Assembly (NCBI GenBank): GCA_022393335.1
Contig: JAJEKB010019084.1
Location: 62,001-126,000, forward strand
Direction: 5' to 3'
DNA length: 64,000 nt
DNA from: Macrotrachela quadricornifera
Taxonomy: Eukaryota; Rotifera; Eurotatoria; Philodinida; Philodinidae
The first letter of the stretch is position 1, and each line of letters opens with the position of its first letter. Below the pieces are notes generated by a model. It saw only the letters and a list, made by a program, of their open reading frames with translations. It had not been told where the DNA came from and did no database searches. The position numbers were made by a program, and so were the translations under genes. Positions 1 to 13,000 of this stretch are shown piece by piece.

Positions 1-3000
1 TCTGTTTGACGAACTTGATTCATAATATATTCAATTAAACCAATTGAATTATGTTTACCAAAATAAAATCCATTTGGTACTATTTAATAAATATAAAACA
101 TAAATAAATATTAATTAAGAAAATATTTTTTTATTTACATTTATCACAACGTTCACCAATATAACCTGTTTCAATACATTGACATTTTACTCCATCATTT
201 TCATTTGATGTACATATACCAGAATGTATACATGTAAAATCATAACAAAGTTTATTTAAATCTATATAAAAATAAATAAAAACAAAATTTAAAATTTTAA
301 TCAAAACAATAATCTTTTATAATTAATCATGAACAGAACAAAATAATAAGGAATAGAATGTATCACAAACAATAGCTTACCAGAATTTTTATTAGATGTT
401 ATATCTGAAGAATCTATGAAATTTTTTATTTTTTTCTCACGTTTATTAAATATATAAATATATATATCGATAAAATTTACCTGAACAAACATTCATTTTA
501 ACATTGCCATGTAGTACTAATGCAGTTTGATAATCAAGTAAACGACCATCAACAATAAAACTTGATAAACAACCTTGAAAACCATATGAATTAAGACCAG
601 AACCAGTTAAATTGATTGATTTACTATTAGGTATTCCACCAACATAGAGTACAGGTTGAAGTGAAACAGCATTTCGAATACCATTAGCTGATAATGTTGA
701 ACGATTTACACGATTATCAACTACTAATTCAATTCTATAAAATTGAGATAAATTAATAGAGGTTTGCATGTATCATAAGGAGTACATGACTATTTGCAAA
801 AAACCTTTCATAAATTTTTTTATTATTTTAAGAATTAATCTTTCGATAGTTACACTTTCTTATTTTTAATATATATATTTATGTAATTATATTATCTTCT
901 TCTTTTTCTCGAAAATTCTACTATTGCAATGATGCAATATTAAAATAAATCATTCTTGATCTAAACATTTGTTGCAATCAATTAATAAATTAATTCTATA
1001 TTTACATTAATCTGTAAAAACACAATATCATATAACAATATTTTTTTAAAATTCTTCGATAACACTCACATTCAAACTTGATAAGTTACTAAATATTTTC
1101 ATGTCTTTGATACAAGAAAATCGAGGGTATACATATGAAATCATCTATCAGTTAATTGACTTTAGTTCTTTTAAAGCCTTATAAAAACCGGATTTTCTAT
1201 ATACCATTCGATTCGTCTCAAAAAGCTTTACAACATACAATATATGATTTTTCATTTCCAAATAGGTCATCTTATTTGATAAGAAGCTTTAAATCCCAGG
1301 CTTAGAACTTTTAGTTAATCCTAAGTAATATTTGCTTACTTATCAGTACCAATTCTTGTTACTCGTACTTCATGCCATTTTCCATCAGCTAATTTTGTTG
1401 ATTCATCACTAACAATTTGTCGTTTACCAAAACCAAAATCAATAAATAATGCAAGTATTCCTGCTCTTAAACCAATAGCAAAATATTCATTTAAACCTTG
1501 AGCATAACGATATAAAATAATTCCATCAGGTACATATGAACGAAATAAAAAATAAATATCAAGTTTTCCATGATTTTTATTTTGATTTTCACGTTCAGAA
1601 AAAGCCATATATGATGTTTGAGTATCAATTGTAATTAAATTAAAAAAAGCTATACGATAACCAATAACAATATGTTGACTATTATAATGAAATGATGATT
1701 GAATTTGTTCTTTTCGTGTTGTTAAACTTGAAAATAAATATTCATCATTAAATATAAGATCACTCATATAACCAATATATGGTTGAAATAAATCTGTATT
1801 TAAACGACGTGTATCACCAACTAATAATCCATTTATATTCCAACTAGATACAACATAACTTGGAATTTGTGCTAAAAAAATAAAGTATAAAAATAAGAAA
1901 AAAATTAATCAAATTTTTTAATTTACATGTTCGACTATCATCATCAACAACAAGTGTAAATATTCCACTTTGATCAATTTCAAATTGTAACCAATGCCAA
2001 TTATCATTATTTACATTTTTACCACATTGAATAGTCTATCAAAAAAATTCGTTTATTTGATATTTATTTTTTAATGAATAGTTTAAATCATTTTCGTTAC
2101 AAAACACGATATAGTCATTTGTATCATCATACAGAAGTGTCAGTACAGATGAAATTTTATCACAATAGGATTTTAAAAAGTTTCAAATTTCATTGCTTCG
2201 TCTGCTTTAATTGATTGATAAGATTTATTACATTAGTGAATACTGAATTTCTGTGTACATTTATACAATTTTAGCAAAATAAAAACAATTTCAAATCTCT
2301 TATTAATTTTAAAAATGTTTATAATTTTCAGTAATATTATCAAAAATGAAATCATAAAAGATATTAGCTATACTTTATTATGTATTTTATTTATTGTATT
2401 CTCTTCATATTCATCATTTCAAAAAATTATCGACTTTATCAAAGAGAAAATTAGGTTAAATAAAATCGATCAAAATTATAAGATGTATAGATTAAATTAC
2501 GTCTTAGATTTAGATAGAAACATTCAATTAATATATCATATTTTTATTTCAATAATCAAACTTTTGGTTTTTTTTTCTTCAAAAACTACAAGAAACCTAC
2601 ATTTATTTTCTTATACCATTTAAAGATTAATATAAATTGAAATCAATCCTCATGCTTTTGATCTCTATACTATTTCTCATATATAACACAATCATATCTA
2701 AAACGGAACATGCAAATGTTTAGTAGGATGCAAACAGACATTCATCCGATAGTTTTCTGCCAACTGCATCCGGATATAAAAGCAATTTTATTCTGCTTTA
2801 TTTTTTCGGCTATTGATATATATTCCGAGTAATTAAATTTTTTCTTTTGCATACGCTCGTTTAGACAGCAATGCACTGAGTTTGATTTTAAGACATACTT
2901 AGACTAGCATCGATCGATAGGCAAATGATGACCTTGGGGACAGGAAAAAATAACACTTCATTTTTTTTTCTTCCCTATCCGTGCGCATCCTCACTAGTTC

Positions 3001-5182
3001 GTCACGACACACATAAAGAAATATCATTATTATTGTGCTTCTTTCTTTTTTCTTCTTCTTCTTATTCCGTGTCTAGTGTGAGATGGATTGCTAATCAGAA
3101 TAGGAATAAAACAACATACATATATACATAAAAATAAAAAAAAAGATAGTAAATCGAGAAAATGCAAATTGTTCTATATTACGGCTTCTGTTGTCATGTT
3201 AGGTGATGCGTAAACGTGAGGAACATCAAAATTAATGAGAAAAAAGATTAATATTTGAAGATTGAGAAGACAGATGAATACATTGCTTACGTCTTATATA
3301 TATACAAATAAAAAAGAAACAATTGTTTATAAGAGAGGTAAGACTAACTATGATGACTAACAAAATTTATATCAAAGAAAAAGTAAAGACTTTCTTTTTA
3401 CTTACTGTAACAGTTGATAATACATGTTTGTCATCTAATTTAAGAATAGTAATTTCAATTTTTCCATTTGTATGTTCAATTATAATAAATGGTGTTATTA
3501 ATGATATAGATTTACGATAAGTTAAAGAAAGTAAAACACCATTTGATATTCTACCTATTGTACGAAAACGTATTGATAAACGAAGAGGATAATCAAGTAT
3601 ATCTTTATGACGATAATCAATAAATGATGATGAATTAAATGTAATTACTACTGATGATGTTGAACCTAATAGAAAAAATAAAAAGAAAATCTTCTTTTTT
3701 TATTTCTTATAATAATAAATTTTTCTTTTCTTGTTTATTTCCAGTTCATCAATCAAGGTTAGTTAAATATTTCTGCAGTGATTAACATCTATTATGCATC
3801 AACGATTATTTCCATCATCAAATATGTTTATTGAATAAAACAAAAATAACTATTAAAAACAATTATATTTTATAGTTCAAATAATTAAGAGAAAGCCATT
3901 CAACCATGTTAAATAATCAAATAAAAACAAAAACAAAAGAAAGATTAATATATTTACCTGTTCGATATTGTGATTGTATATTACGTTTACTAAGTTGTTT
4001 TTCTATATAACAATTTTTTGTTGATAAATTTGTTGTATTTACTATTTTATTTTTTAATATTAATGAAAATAATAATTGTTTATTAGTATAATTATGATTA
4101 ATTAAAAGTTGAAATTTTGTTGAAAAAAATAAATAAATATTTGTATTATTATGTTTTAAATTAATAATATAATTATCATTTGTATTAAATATTAAATGAC
4201 ATTGTCCAATTGTATAACATTGATTTGATATAGGTTTTGTTTTATTAATAACGGAAATAATAAGTTGTTTTGAAAAATTTTCACATAACTAAAACAAAAA
4301 TATTATTCATTGTTTGATTATAAATAATAATAATAATAATAATAACAAAAATAAAAAAACCTATAGAAGGTTCAAGTGATACAATTATATTGTAGATAGG
4401 TGGTATTGCTCTCATTGTGGTTGAGTGGTTACTTAAGACGTCTTGCTTTCTTTCTTTTGTTCATTGTAATTATCGTTTGTATGAGATGCAAGTATCAATG
4501 CATACTACCGGTGAGGTGATTAACTTTTTTCTTTCTTCTTTACATATGATTATATGAACTTATGATTAGGTATGCTTAACATTAGTCTGAGAATCTATCG
4601 ATTAATTTTTATAATATAAAAGAAAAAGAAATGATTGTAAAACTAATAAATTTTTTATTAAACATTAGAGAATATGTTTTAGTTAAATGACATTTCATAT
4701 TACTAAGACAAAGTTAATATCATGCCTAAAGCAGACATTAGAATAATCATTATTAAAATGAACTTTTTCTTTTTGACAGAGTATGTTGAAAATATATACA
4801 TATGCTCTTTTAAAGAGAAAATATAATTATGTTAAATTGTATATATTCATATTTAATGAACATACATTGACCAACATTAGTTCTAGGTATGATCTATTGA
4901 TCAGCAATGAGTAATGTGTTATACATTCACACAATGACAAATGCTAGCGGACATATCTTCTCGACGTATGTCTATGCCCTCGACAAAAAAAAAGAAAAAT
5001 AGGTCGGGACATTCTAAATTACTTAGAGATGAAATAATGAATGACAATTTCTTCTCGATCTTTACACATGTATAAACCTGTCGTATTCGAAAAATAGTTT
5101 GATTCATTTATATTACCTGTAAACCTTGAATATATAAAATAAAAATAAGCACCAATAGAAATATAATAATATTGTTTTGCAT
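1..5182 (-). CDS. Neurexin-like LamG/EGF cell-surface receptor, 5' part (3' end outside window)
   Basis: Exons on the minus strand: 5117-5182, 3958-4288, 3406-3665, 1927-2035, 1340-1871, 481-734, 381-413, 139-261 and <1-79. All phases join, giving about 595 residues. Residues 1-22 are a signal peptide (MQNNIIIFLLVLIFILYIQG). A roughly 110-residue Asn-rich region follows, then a first LamG domain (about 138-300) and a second (about 345-515) with typical WHEVRVTR and QGCLSSFIVDGR motifs. A Cys-rich EGF domain (about 529-569, ending YIGERCDK) comes next, and a third LamG begins at the edge. Tandem LamG/EGF units are the hallmark of neurexins and CASPR proteins, which act as synaptic or junctional adhesion receptors. 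Neurexin, axotactin or CASPR identity cannot be settled without the rest. The 33 nt exon at 381-413 is a symmetric phase-1 cassette. The start is chosen because it gives the signal peptide and a clean donor. Confidence 0.82.
2036..3405 (-). other. Long intron of the neurexin-like gene
   Basis: No conserved coding sequence is recognised in this 1.37 kb intron; the open frames in it are AT-rich and lack domain motifs. A TATAAAAG string lies on the plus strand at 2775-2782. It could seed antisense transcription, but nothing else supports a promoter there. The other two long introns of the gene (735-1339 and 4289-5116) also show nothing recognisable. Confidence 0.5.
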
Positions 5183-5422
5183 TGATAATTTCTTATTATT
5201 AATTCAAATATTATTTCCGGTGGATTTTTTTCATGTCCACTTTAAAATATCTAAAGAAAAAAAAATAGATATATCTAAAGATTTACTCATGTTTAAATGC
5301 ATTCAAGTGTATTTACTTAAAGTTGTACTTATAGTTACAATGATAGTAGTGGTAGATCGATCATCGAAAAAAAAATAACAATAACATATTTGACAGATCT
5401 ACACTAAGAACATTTCTTTCTT

Positions 5423-5460
<38 letters not shown>

Positions 5461-8400
5461 ATCTTAACTATATCTTTATAATGGTTGAATCTTTATGTTG
5501 TTGGGTGGAACCGACAAAAAGTGCTTCTCCATCTTTTTGTCATCAACGTAGATATAGAAAAAAAAGAAACACAGAGCGAGGGACTCTTCTGAACATTTTC
5601 CTCTTTCTCTGTCGTTTTTCTTCTCGCTTATTTTCTTCTATAGTTCTTACTACTGTGTATAAAGCAAGATATATATATCTATATATATGATTGTTAACTA
5701 TCAAGGAAAGAACGATGATGATAATGGTAACAATTAAATCGAATGAAGATATACTTATATTCTAAAAGAACTCAATCGATTAACACAAAGTTTATTGTCA
5801 TACAAGTTCATATAAATGTATATTCAATGAGAAAAAGAAAACGGAGAGACAAAATCACCCAGATATTACGCGTGTATCTTTCATTATTCTTCTCATCTTT
5901 CTCTCTCTCTTCATATAGTAAATGTATATTTATATAGAAAAGACAACGACGAAAAAAAAAAGGCTCAATATTGTCTTAGAGATAGAGCTAGATTAAATGA
6001 TAGATGGAGTCTCTCCTTCTTTCGTAAGAACAACAACAATAATAACATTGATACAGGTTGAATAAATGACTGTCCAACCTACATATAAAATGGATTTTGT
6101 TTTATCATATTCGTCAACTTTTGATTGTCCGACTGATAGTTATAATGACTGATCTTTACTTTTAAGTCAAAAGATCATAAATAAATTAGATCGATTAATA
6201 ACAGGTGGTAACATACCGATCTATTATGATAAATGAGAAGAGAAACAATGTTATAAAAACACATATATATACAGACGCTTTCTTTTTTTTTCTTTTCTGT
6301 TTGATAATCTTCGAACATTCAACTAGCCCCGCGGGACTACATCCTGTTTCGACGCCAATTATCGATTGCGTGCTCCAAGGCGAATAAAAGAAGAGGACGC
6401 GTGTGACGACCAATTCGATTAATGTGTCGATGCATCTCACGTTGTCCGTTTCATCATAACTTTCTTAAAAATTTTCTCGTTAAAATGTATGAATATAATA
6501 AACTTCTGTACATATGTACAAATGATGACTTAAATATAGGCGGGACTAAAAAATGAAGAAAACCAGTAGGTGGTCATCAGCTGTTCACCATCTGTGAACT
6601 ATGTCGATATCTATGTAATAAGAGATAAAAAATGTGGAAAAGTTCTCGAGAGAATAGATGATTTGAAGTTCAACTGACCAAGTCAGTTCCTTGTAGACAT
6701 TCAAATTAAGGATCAACTTACGATGAAAAAAGGAGAAACGTTTTGTTTGCTATGCATCAATGATGGTTGCTTTCCTTCCGCACAAATTACATTGAGTGTT
6801 ACATAACAAAAAGAAAAAGAAGAAGAAGCTAGAAAGAACTTGATTTAAAAAAGATGATGAGAAATGAAGCACTCTTTGTCTATCTATCTATTTACAAAAT
6901 TCTTCATATTAACTGATCGATTGAAATACTTGAGATTCAATGCGAATGATGATAATGATGACAATAAGAAAGAAGATGTATTGTATTTGTTATATATTCG
7001 CATGGTGTTGTTTATTGATCAGGGTGTTTGATAACAACATATACATATATATAACGAAAAATAAAGAACAAGACATTTTTTTTCTCTTTTTCATTTTCTT
7101 CATTCAACGATGAAAAAGAATCTTACATAAACATAGTGACAAGTTAATATTCTTCTTTTTCTTATATCATTAATATCGTATGTCAGTCAATTTTTGTTGT
7201 CTCATATAATGAAACAGACATATCTAACTGACATCGTTATTTGCATCAGCAAATTAATCCTAATTAGCTGTAATTACTGTCTACCAGCAATAACTTACTC
7301 AATTTCTGATCAATCGATAGGTGTTGGGACAAAAGATATGATAAAAATGTATAATGCGCGCATCGTGTTAATGTTAGTAGTATTGAATCGATTTTTACCT
7401 TTTCTTTTTCTTTCATATGTTCATTACTATATTGAACAACGATGACATCAAGAAAGAACAAGTCATGGTCAAAAGGAGAACAAAAGCGAACTAAATGGTG
7501 ATTGAACTAACAAATATACGTATACATCGTACACATTCATAGATGATCAGAACGGATATTGAACACGAAAAAGAGAACAAGATTGAGTGTATGCATTTCA
7601 TGGTTAAATAAAAAAAAAAAGGAAAAAAAAAAGAAGAACAAGAATAGAAGGAAGAAATAAAGTGCCTTTGCGCGTGCAATCTACATTCATTACGCTTGTT
7701 TGTACATGATGATCGAATAGAAAAGTAATGCTTAGATAGCCTTCAAAGCAATTCATTCATTACTCGCTCTCTTCTCGTCGTGTGTGTATTGTCACGAGAA
7801 GCGTAAGATGAAGAAGATGAAGAAACTCAATTGGCAGAATGACTAGAACGATGCAACAATGAAATCATTCTATTATTATTCAAAATTCGAGCAATAATGC
7901 CATGTTAGTTACTTCTTGTGCTTCTTTTCTTACTGAATACTTGATGTATCCTTGAAAATTACGCATATACTTTTAGAAAATATATTCATAATGTTAATTG
8001 TAATTAGAATAATATAAAATTAATGATATTCGATAAAAAAAAAAAAAGAAAAATATTCACATATATTTTTTGTATTGACTCAAAAATAATATTTCCTGAT
8101 CAATATCAATGCTATAAAAATATAAGAAGAATATTAAATAAATCAATATTTTCTTTTTGTTCTATTCATGTTTTTTATAATTCATCTTTTCATATTATAA
8201 AGCAATGCCGCACAATCCATCAGAATTTTAATATGTGTAATAAATACATTTTTAGTCACGTAATATAAGCATGACAAACATCTGTCATTTTGTATAGTTA
8301 TTTATCGAACATTGATATGATTTCATTACATTAACACAATTTTCATGCTGAAAGTCAGGTTTAACAAGTACTAAAGTAATAATACAAGCTCATCAAATGT

Positions 8401-10040
8401 ATTTTCTTAGCTTTCGAGAGAATTATTCAAAGTGATATTCGTTGATTGATTTCATATTGCATCTATTATGAGATCTTATATGAAATTTTTAAGGATTTTT
8501 TTGATATTGAATAAAAACAAAATGAAATAGTGAAGTATTTTCCTTATATTTTGTCCATCGTTAGATCTAATTAATCTTTAGGAATACTCTACAAGTTTTA
8601 GTGAAAAAGTCTTATGAAGACTTCATTATGGATTTAATATGAGATCAAACGACAAGTATCATGTCGGGTGTTTTCCTCGTTAATCTAATTTTATTGAAAT
8701 ATTTCTGTTGAAGAAATTCTATGATAAACAATGATTAAATTAAAGAAAAAAAATAAATGAAAATATTAATGTCTAAATCGTGGTATGCTTTTATGATTGA
8801 CTTTATTTGCTCTCACATTAACTATATAATGAATATTCGACTTTATGTAAGAAGATACGGATAATATACAGATAATTATTTTATTTATCTTTTGTTTTGC
8901 GTCAGAATAATTTTGTAAACATCACTCAAAATTTAAGTGAGTTTAATATCATTTAATAACATATTTTTTGACAGCTCTTAATTTGTAAACAGTAACGTGA
9001 GCCTATGCATTGATGAAATAATTAATCTAGTTCGAAACAAATCAATAGTATATAATATCGTAGTCTTAAAAGTACTGTTCTCCGAGAAAAAAAAACATTT
9101 GAATATGAATATTTTTTCTTTTTATTTCTTCAAAATTAGAATTCAATGAGCTTTAATTGAAAGGATTGATTAGTCCTTCACTAGATCACCCAAAACAGAA
9201 TTATAAATTAAACGTTATCTACAGATTGTCTTTTGACATATTTTGAAAATGGAAGTTTGTTAACTAAATAATGATAATTTCCTTTTACACTATTGATTTG
9301 TGTTTTAGTATTTTTAAACATTTGTAGTTTGCAACAAGATAAACATTATTTAATAAATACATTTTAGTGTTAATTAATAATTGTTCACCATAATTATTAT
9401 GAACTTCATTGGGATTAAATAAAATATAATGAAAATATTTAATAATTGATAAATATTGATTGTTGTTCTTTGATTTTTCATACATGGAAATGATTTCTGA
9501 ACTCGAACGAAAAATTTATGTTCAAATGAATATTTATCTACAATTAATTTATAGTTCTTAAATCAGCTTTTGAAAAATGATTATTAAAATCTTGAATGCA
9601 GAATTGATTATAGTCAATAAATGTGATCATCTAATTACTCATGACAAATGTAAAGAAACAGCAAATTGTATGTGTAGAATTTTGGAAAAAGCATACTGTC
9701 CTCTGTTTTTTTTTTATTTGATTAAAAGTAGTATCACTCTACTCTTTATATTAGTTTTTAGTATTATTTTTATCTTCATCCTTATTACTTTATCTACTTG
9801 TACTTTACGTTTTGTTTATGTCATTTTTTGAGATTGATTTTATCTTCATCCTTACTATTATGTCTCTTATTCTCGTTCTCTTTATACTTTCTCTTTTTTT
9901 CTGTGATGCTATTGTTTCATATATATATATATATATGTGCAATATTATTCAATAAATTTAGTTATAATTGAAAAGTTGAATAAATCAGTAAGTCAAACAC
10001 GTTAATTTTGAATTTGAAAAAAAATTCATTATCTTCTGTC
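5183..10040. other. Gene-poor intergenic region between two divergent genes
   Basis: Nothing coding is convincing in this 4.9 kb. The open frames here (for example around 8023-8268 and 9577-9831) are short, AT-rich and lack recognisable domains. The region should hold the promoter and 5' UTR of the neurexin-like gene on its left side. A relatively GC-rich islet sits near 6320-6430, within otherwise very AT-rich DNA. A short direct duplication (about 18 nt, TTTTATCTTCATCCTTA-like) occurs near 9770 and 9838. Confidence 0.5.
5427..5452 (+). repeat. (TC)13 microsatellite
   Basis: Uninterrupted TC dinucleotide run about 245 bp upstream of the neurexin-like start codon. It lies inside a longer pyrimidine-rich tract on the plus strand (GA-rich on the gene's sense strand). 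Confidence 0.95.
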
Positions 10041-10047
10041 TATATAA
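10041..10047 (+). promoter_or_regulatory. Probable TATA box of the LDLa/EGF gene
   Basis: TATATAA lies 47 nt before the start codon at 10094. A transcription start about 25-30 nt downstream would leave a 5' leader of only some 20 nt. This is a motif match and spacing argument only. Confidence 0.45.
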
Positions 10048-10093
10048 AGATAAAAGTACTTACTAACTTCTATTTAATTTATACATAAATACA

Positions 10094-13000
10094 ATGTTGC
10101 TTTTCAAATATCTAATCATTTTTCTTCTATTACATTTGATAATTGGATTACCTCAAATCAATCTTTATTTTACTGAATGGATAGAAAAAAATACTAATGA
10201 TATTATTCTTCAACATGATTGTCTACATGTTATTTCTTCAACAGAAACATTATTTTCTCGTGATATCATGTATTATTGTATGAGTGAATTACCATCAAAA
10301 TGGAATATTGAAAGAAATCGTTTCGATCAAATCTTTACTTTTGCCGAACTTTACAAAAAAAATATAACAAGTGAACAGTTATATCATTGGTCAGCACCTA
10401 TGGATATTATTGAAGATTATCAAATGTATTTGGATCTACTTTCTATTGTAAATGTATCGTCAACATTAGGAACACAATTATTTTACAATTGTACATCACC
10501 AAGATTTGGTCCACAATGTCAATATTCATTTGATTTTGATGTACCTTCTCATTTATCATTACATGAAATAATTGATTATTATTATAATTATTATTATTCA
10601 TCTTATGAAATGAAAACATTAACATGTTATACTCATTTACGATGTAATCGTGGTTTAACATCTATCTGTCTTGATTGGAGTGAAATATGTGATGGAAAAG
10701 TAGATTGTACTGATGGAATTGATGAAGAAAATTGTTGGCCATTTATGTTAAATAAATGTAAAAATGATGAATATAAATGTGATAATGGTCAATGTATATC
10801 TAAAACATTTGTTAATGATAGTTTTAATGCTTTTGAATGTCTTGATCGATCAGATGAAGAACGAATTTCATCAATATCATCTTTAGATAAATATGGTAAA
10901 CCAACATTTAAAAATGAAGATGTTATTTGTTCATGGCGTAAAAATCAAATGAAGACTTATTTGAATAAAACTCCTTTTACAAGTTCATGCGATAATCAAC
11001 GTCATTTATTAATTGAACAAACAATGTTTTCTTTTAAATCAAATGAAATAAATAATAATTGTTTTTTGGCATTAAAATGTCATTTGAATATTTCAATATA
11101 TGATAAATCATTTTGCTCAGATTTTTGTCAAGGTGAATCATGTATCAAAATCATTGAGGATATTTGTCCAGGCATATTTTACTTCCCAGCTGTACCAATT
11201 GCATATGGTCATATCTATTTTGCTTATACAAATCTATACACTACGAATAGAACACATCTAGGACAAATTCCACCTGAATATATATGTTATAATGAACAAT
11301 TATGTGGTAAATTTGATTTGAATGGAACGATATTATTATCATTTAAAGAGAGTACATGTCGTCCTCTAAAAGATTTTCCAATATCATTTAATACTATTGG
11401 AAGAGATTTGTATTCGGTTTATATTCAACTTGTATATAAACAACTTGGTCATTGCAATAGAATTGGGAGTGAAAATTTTATAATTTGTGATGATTCTACA
11501 ATGTATCAATGCAAAAATTCATCAAAATGTATTCTAAAATCTTATGTAGGAGATGGAATTGAAGATTGTGATTATAAAGATGATGAAGAACAAAGTACAA
11601 TTAATGAACTTTGTTTAACAGATGAATCTAATATATTTTTCAAATGTTGGACAACAAATAAATGTATTCATAGAAATCAAATTGAAGATGGTTATTGTCA
11701 ATGTGGAATAGATATGTATGGAATATGTGATGATGAAAATCCGAAATTAAATGAAATTAGAGGAAAAATAACTTTTTCAACTATTTGTGATAGTTTTGTT
11801 GATCTTCTACCAGTTATAATTGCTGGACGAAATCATACAGATGAAACAGATTGTGAATATTGGCCATGTAGTAATATATATACTAGATGTGATGGTTTTT
11901 GGAATTGTCCCGATGGTGCTGATGAAATTAATTGTAATCCATCATTATCAATAAGATGTCCACCTAACAATCATATATGTATTTCACCTATAACAAATCG
12001 ACTGATGTGTTTACGTATTGAAAAAGCTAATGATGGTATTATTGATTGTCTTGGTGGTATCGATGAACCAAAATTATGCCGAACAACAGAAAGTTTTAAA
12101 AAAGAAAAAAAGTTTCATTGCACAAATGGTAACTCTTTACTATGTATACCTGCAATATTTTTATGTAACGGTATATTAGATTGTGAACATGCAGATGATG
12201 AGCAATTTTGTAATACTACTTCAACTATTTTCAATTTAATTCCAAATGATCCAAGTAATACTGAAGGTGAAGAATTTTTCTATGCATATTTCTATAACAC
12301 ATTTAAACAAAAATCAATACAATCGTCATTAGTCAAATCAGAAAACTTAATTGATTATAAAATAAATAAAGATATAAATGCAATAAGATTATATTCATCT
12401 AAGAATTTTCAAAATGAACAATATTGTCATCGTGGTCTTCCTCTAAGGGTTTGGTTAGATGTTCATAACAATTTATCAACAACAACATGTCTCTGTCCAC
12501 CAAGTTATTATGGTGATCGTTGTCAATATCAAAATGAACGTATTAGTCTTACTATGCAATTTAGTGCACATTCTAGATCTCAACAAATATTATTTGTACT
12601 TATTGTTTCATTAATTGATGATAGTGTTGAAAGAATTATTCATTCATATCATCAAATTACTTATTTATATATGCGAGATGAAGATACTAAATTTAATATG
12701 TATTTACTTTATTCAAATCGACCAAAAGATCTTAGAAGACAATATGCAATACATATTAATATTTATGAAATGTTCACTCTCAAATATCGAGGAAGTCTGT
12801 TGATACCAGTCAAATTTCCATTTTTACCTGTTGAACGTATTTCTGTTAAACTTAACATGCCATATATAAATAATAATGTCGAAACTTGTATTGATCATCA
12901 ATGCAATCATGGTAAATGCATTCGATATTTAAACGATCAAAATCATATTACCTTTTGTCAATGTGAAAATGGTTGGAGTGGACAATATTGCACTATTCCA

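Noticed and set aside
2315..2623. 102-residue plus-strand frame
   Set aside because: It lies in an intron of the neurexin-like gene and has the Ile/Lys/Asn/Phe composition of random AT-rich DNA.
4405..4520. tRNA-like A box (TGGTTGAGTGGTTA) in an intron of the neurexin-like gene
   Set aside because: No matching B box, acceptor stem or anticodon arm can be folded; at best a decayed tRNA or SINE remnant.
9577..9831. 84-residue frame with N-terminal cysteines and a hydrophobic C-terminus
   Set aside because: The hydrophobic part comes from T-rich sequence. It has no signal peptide, no homology that I recognise and no splice partners.
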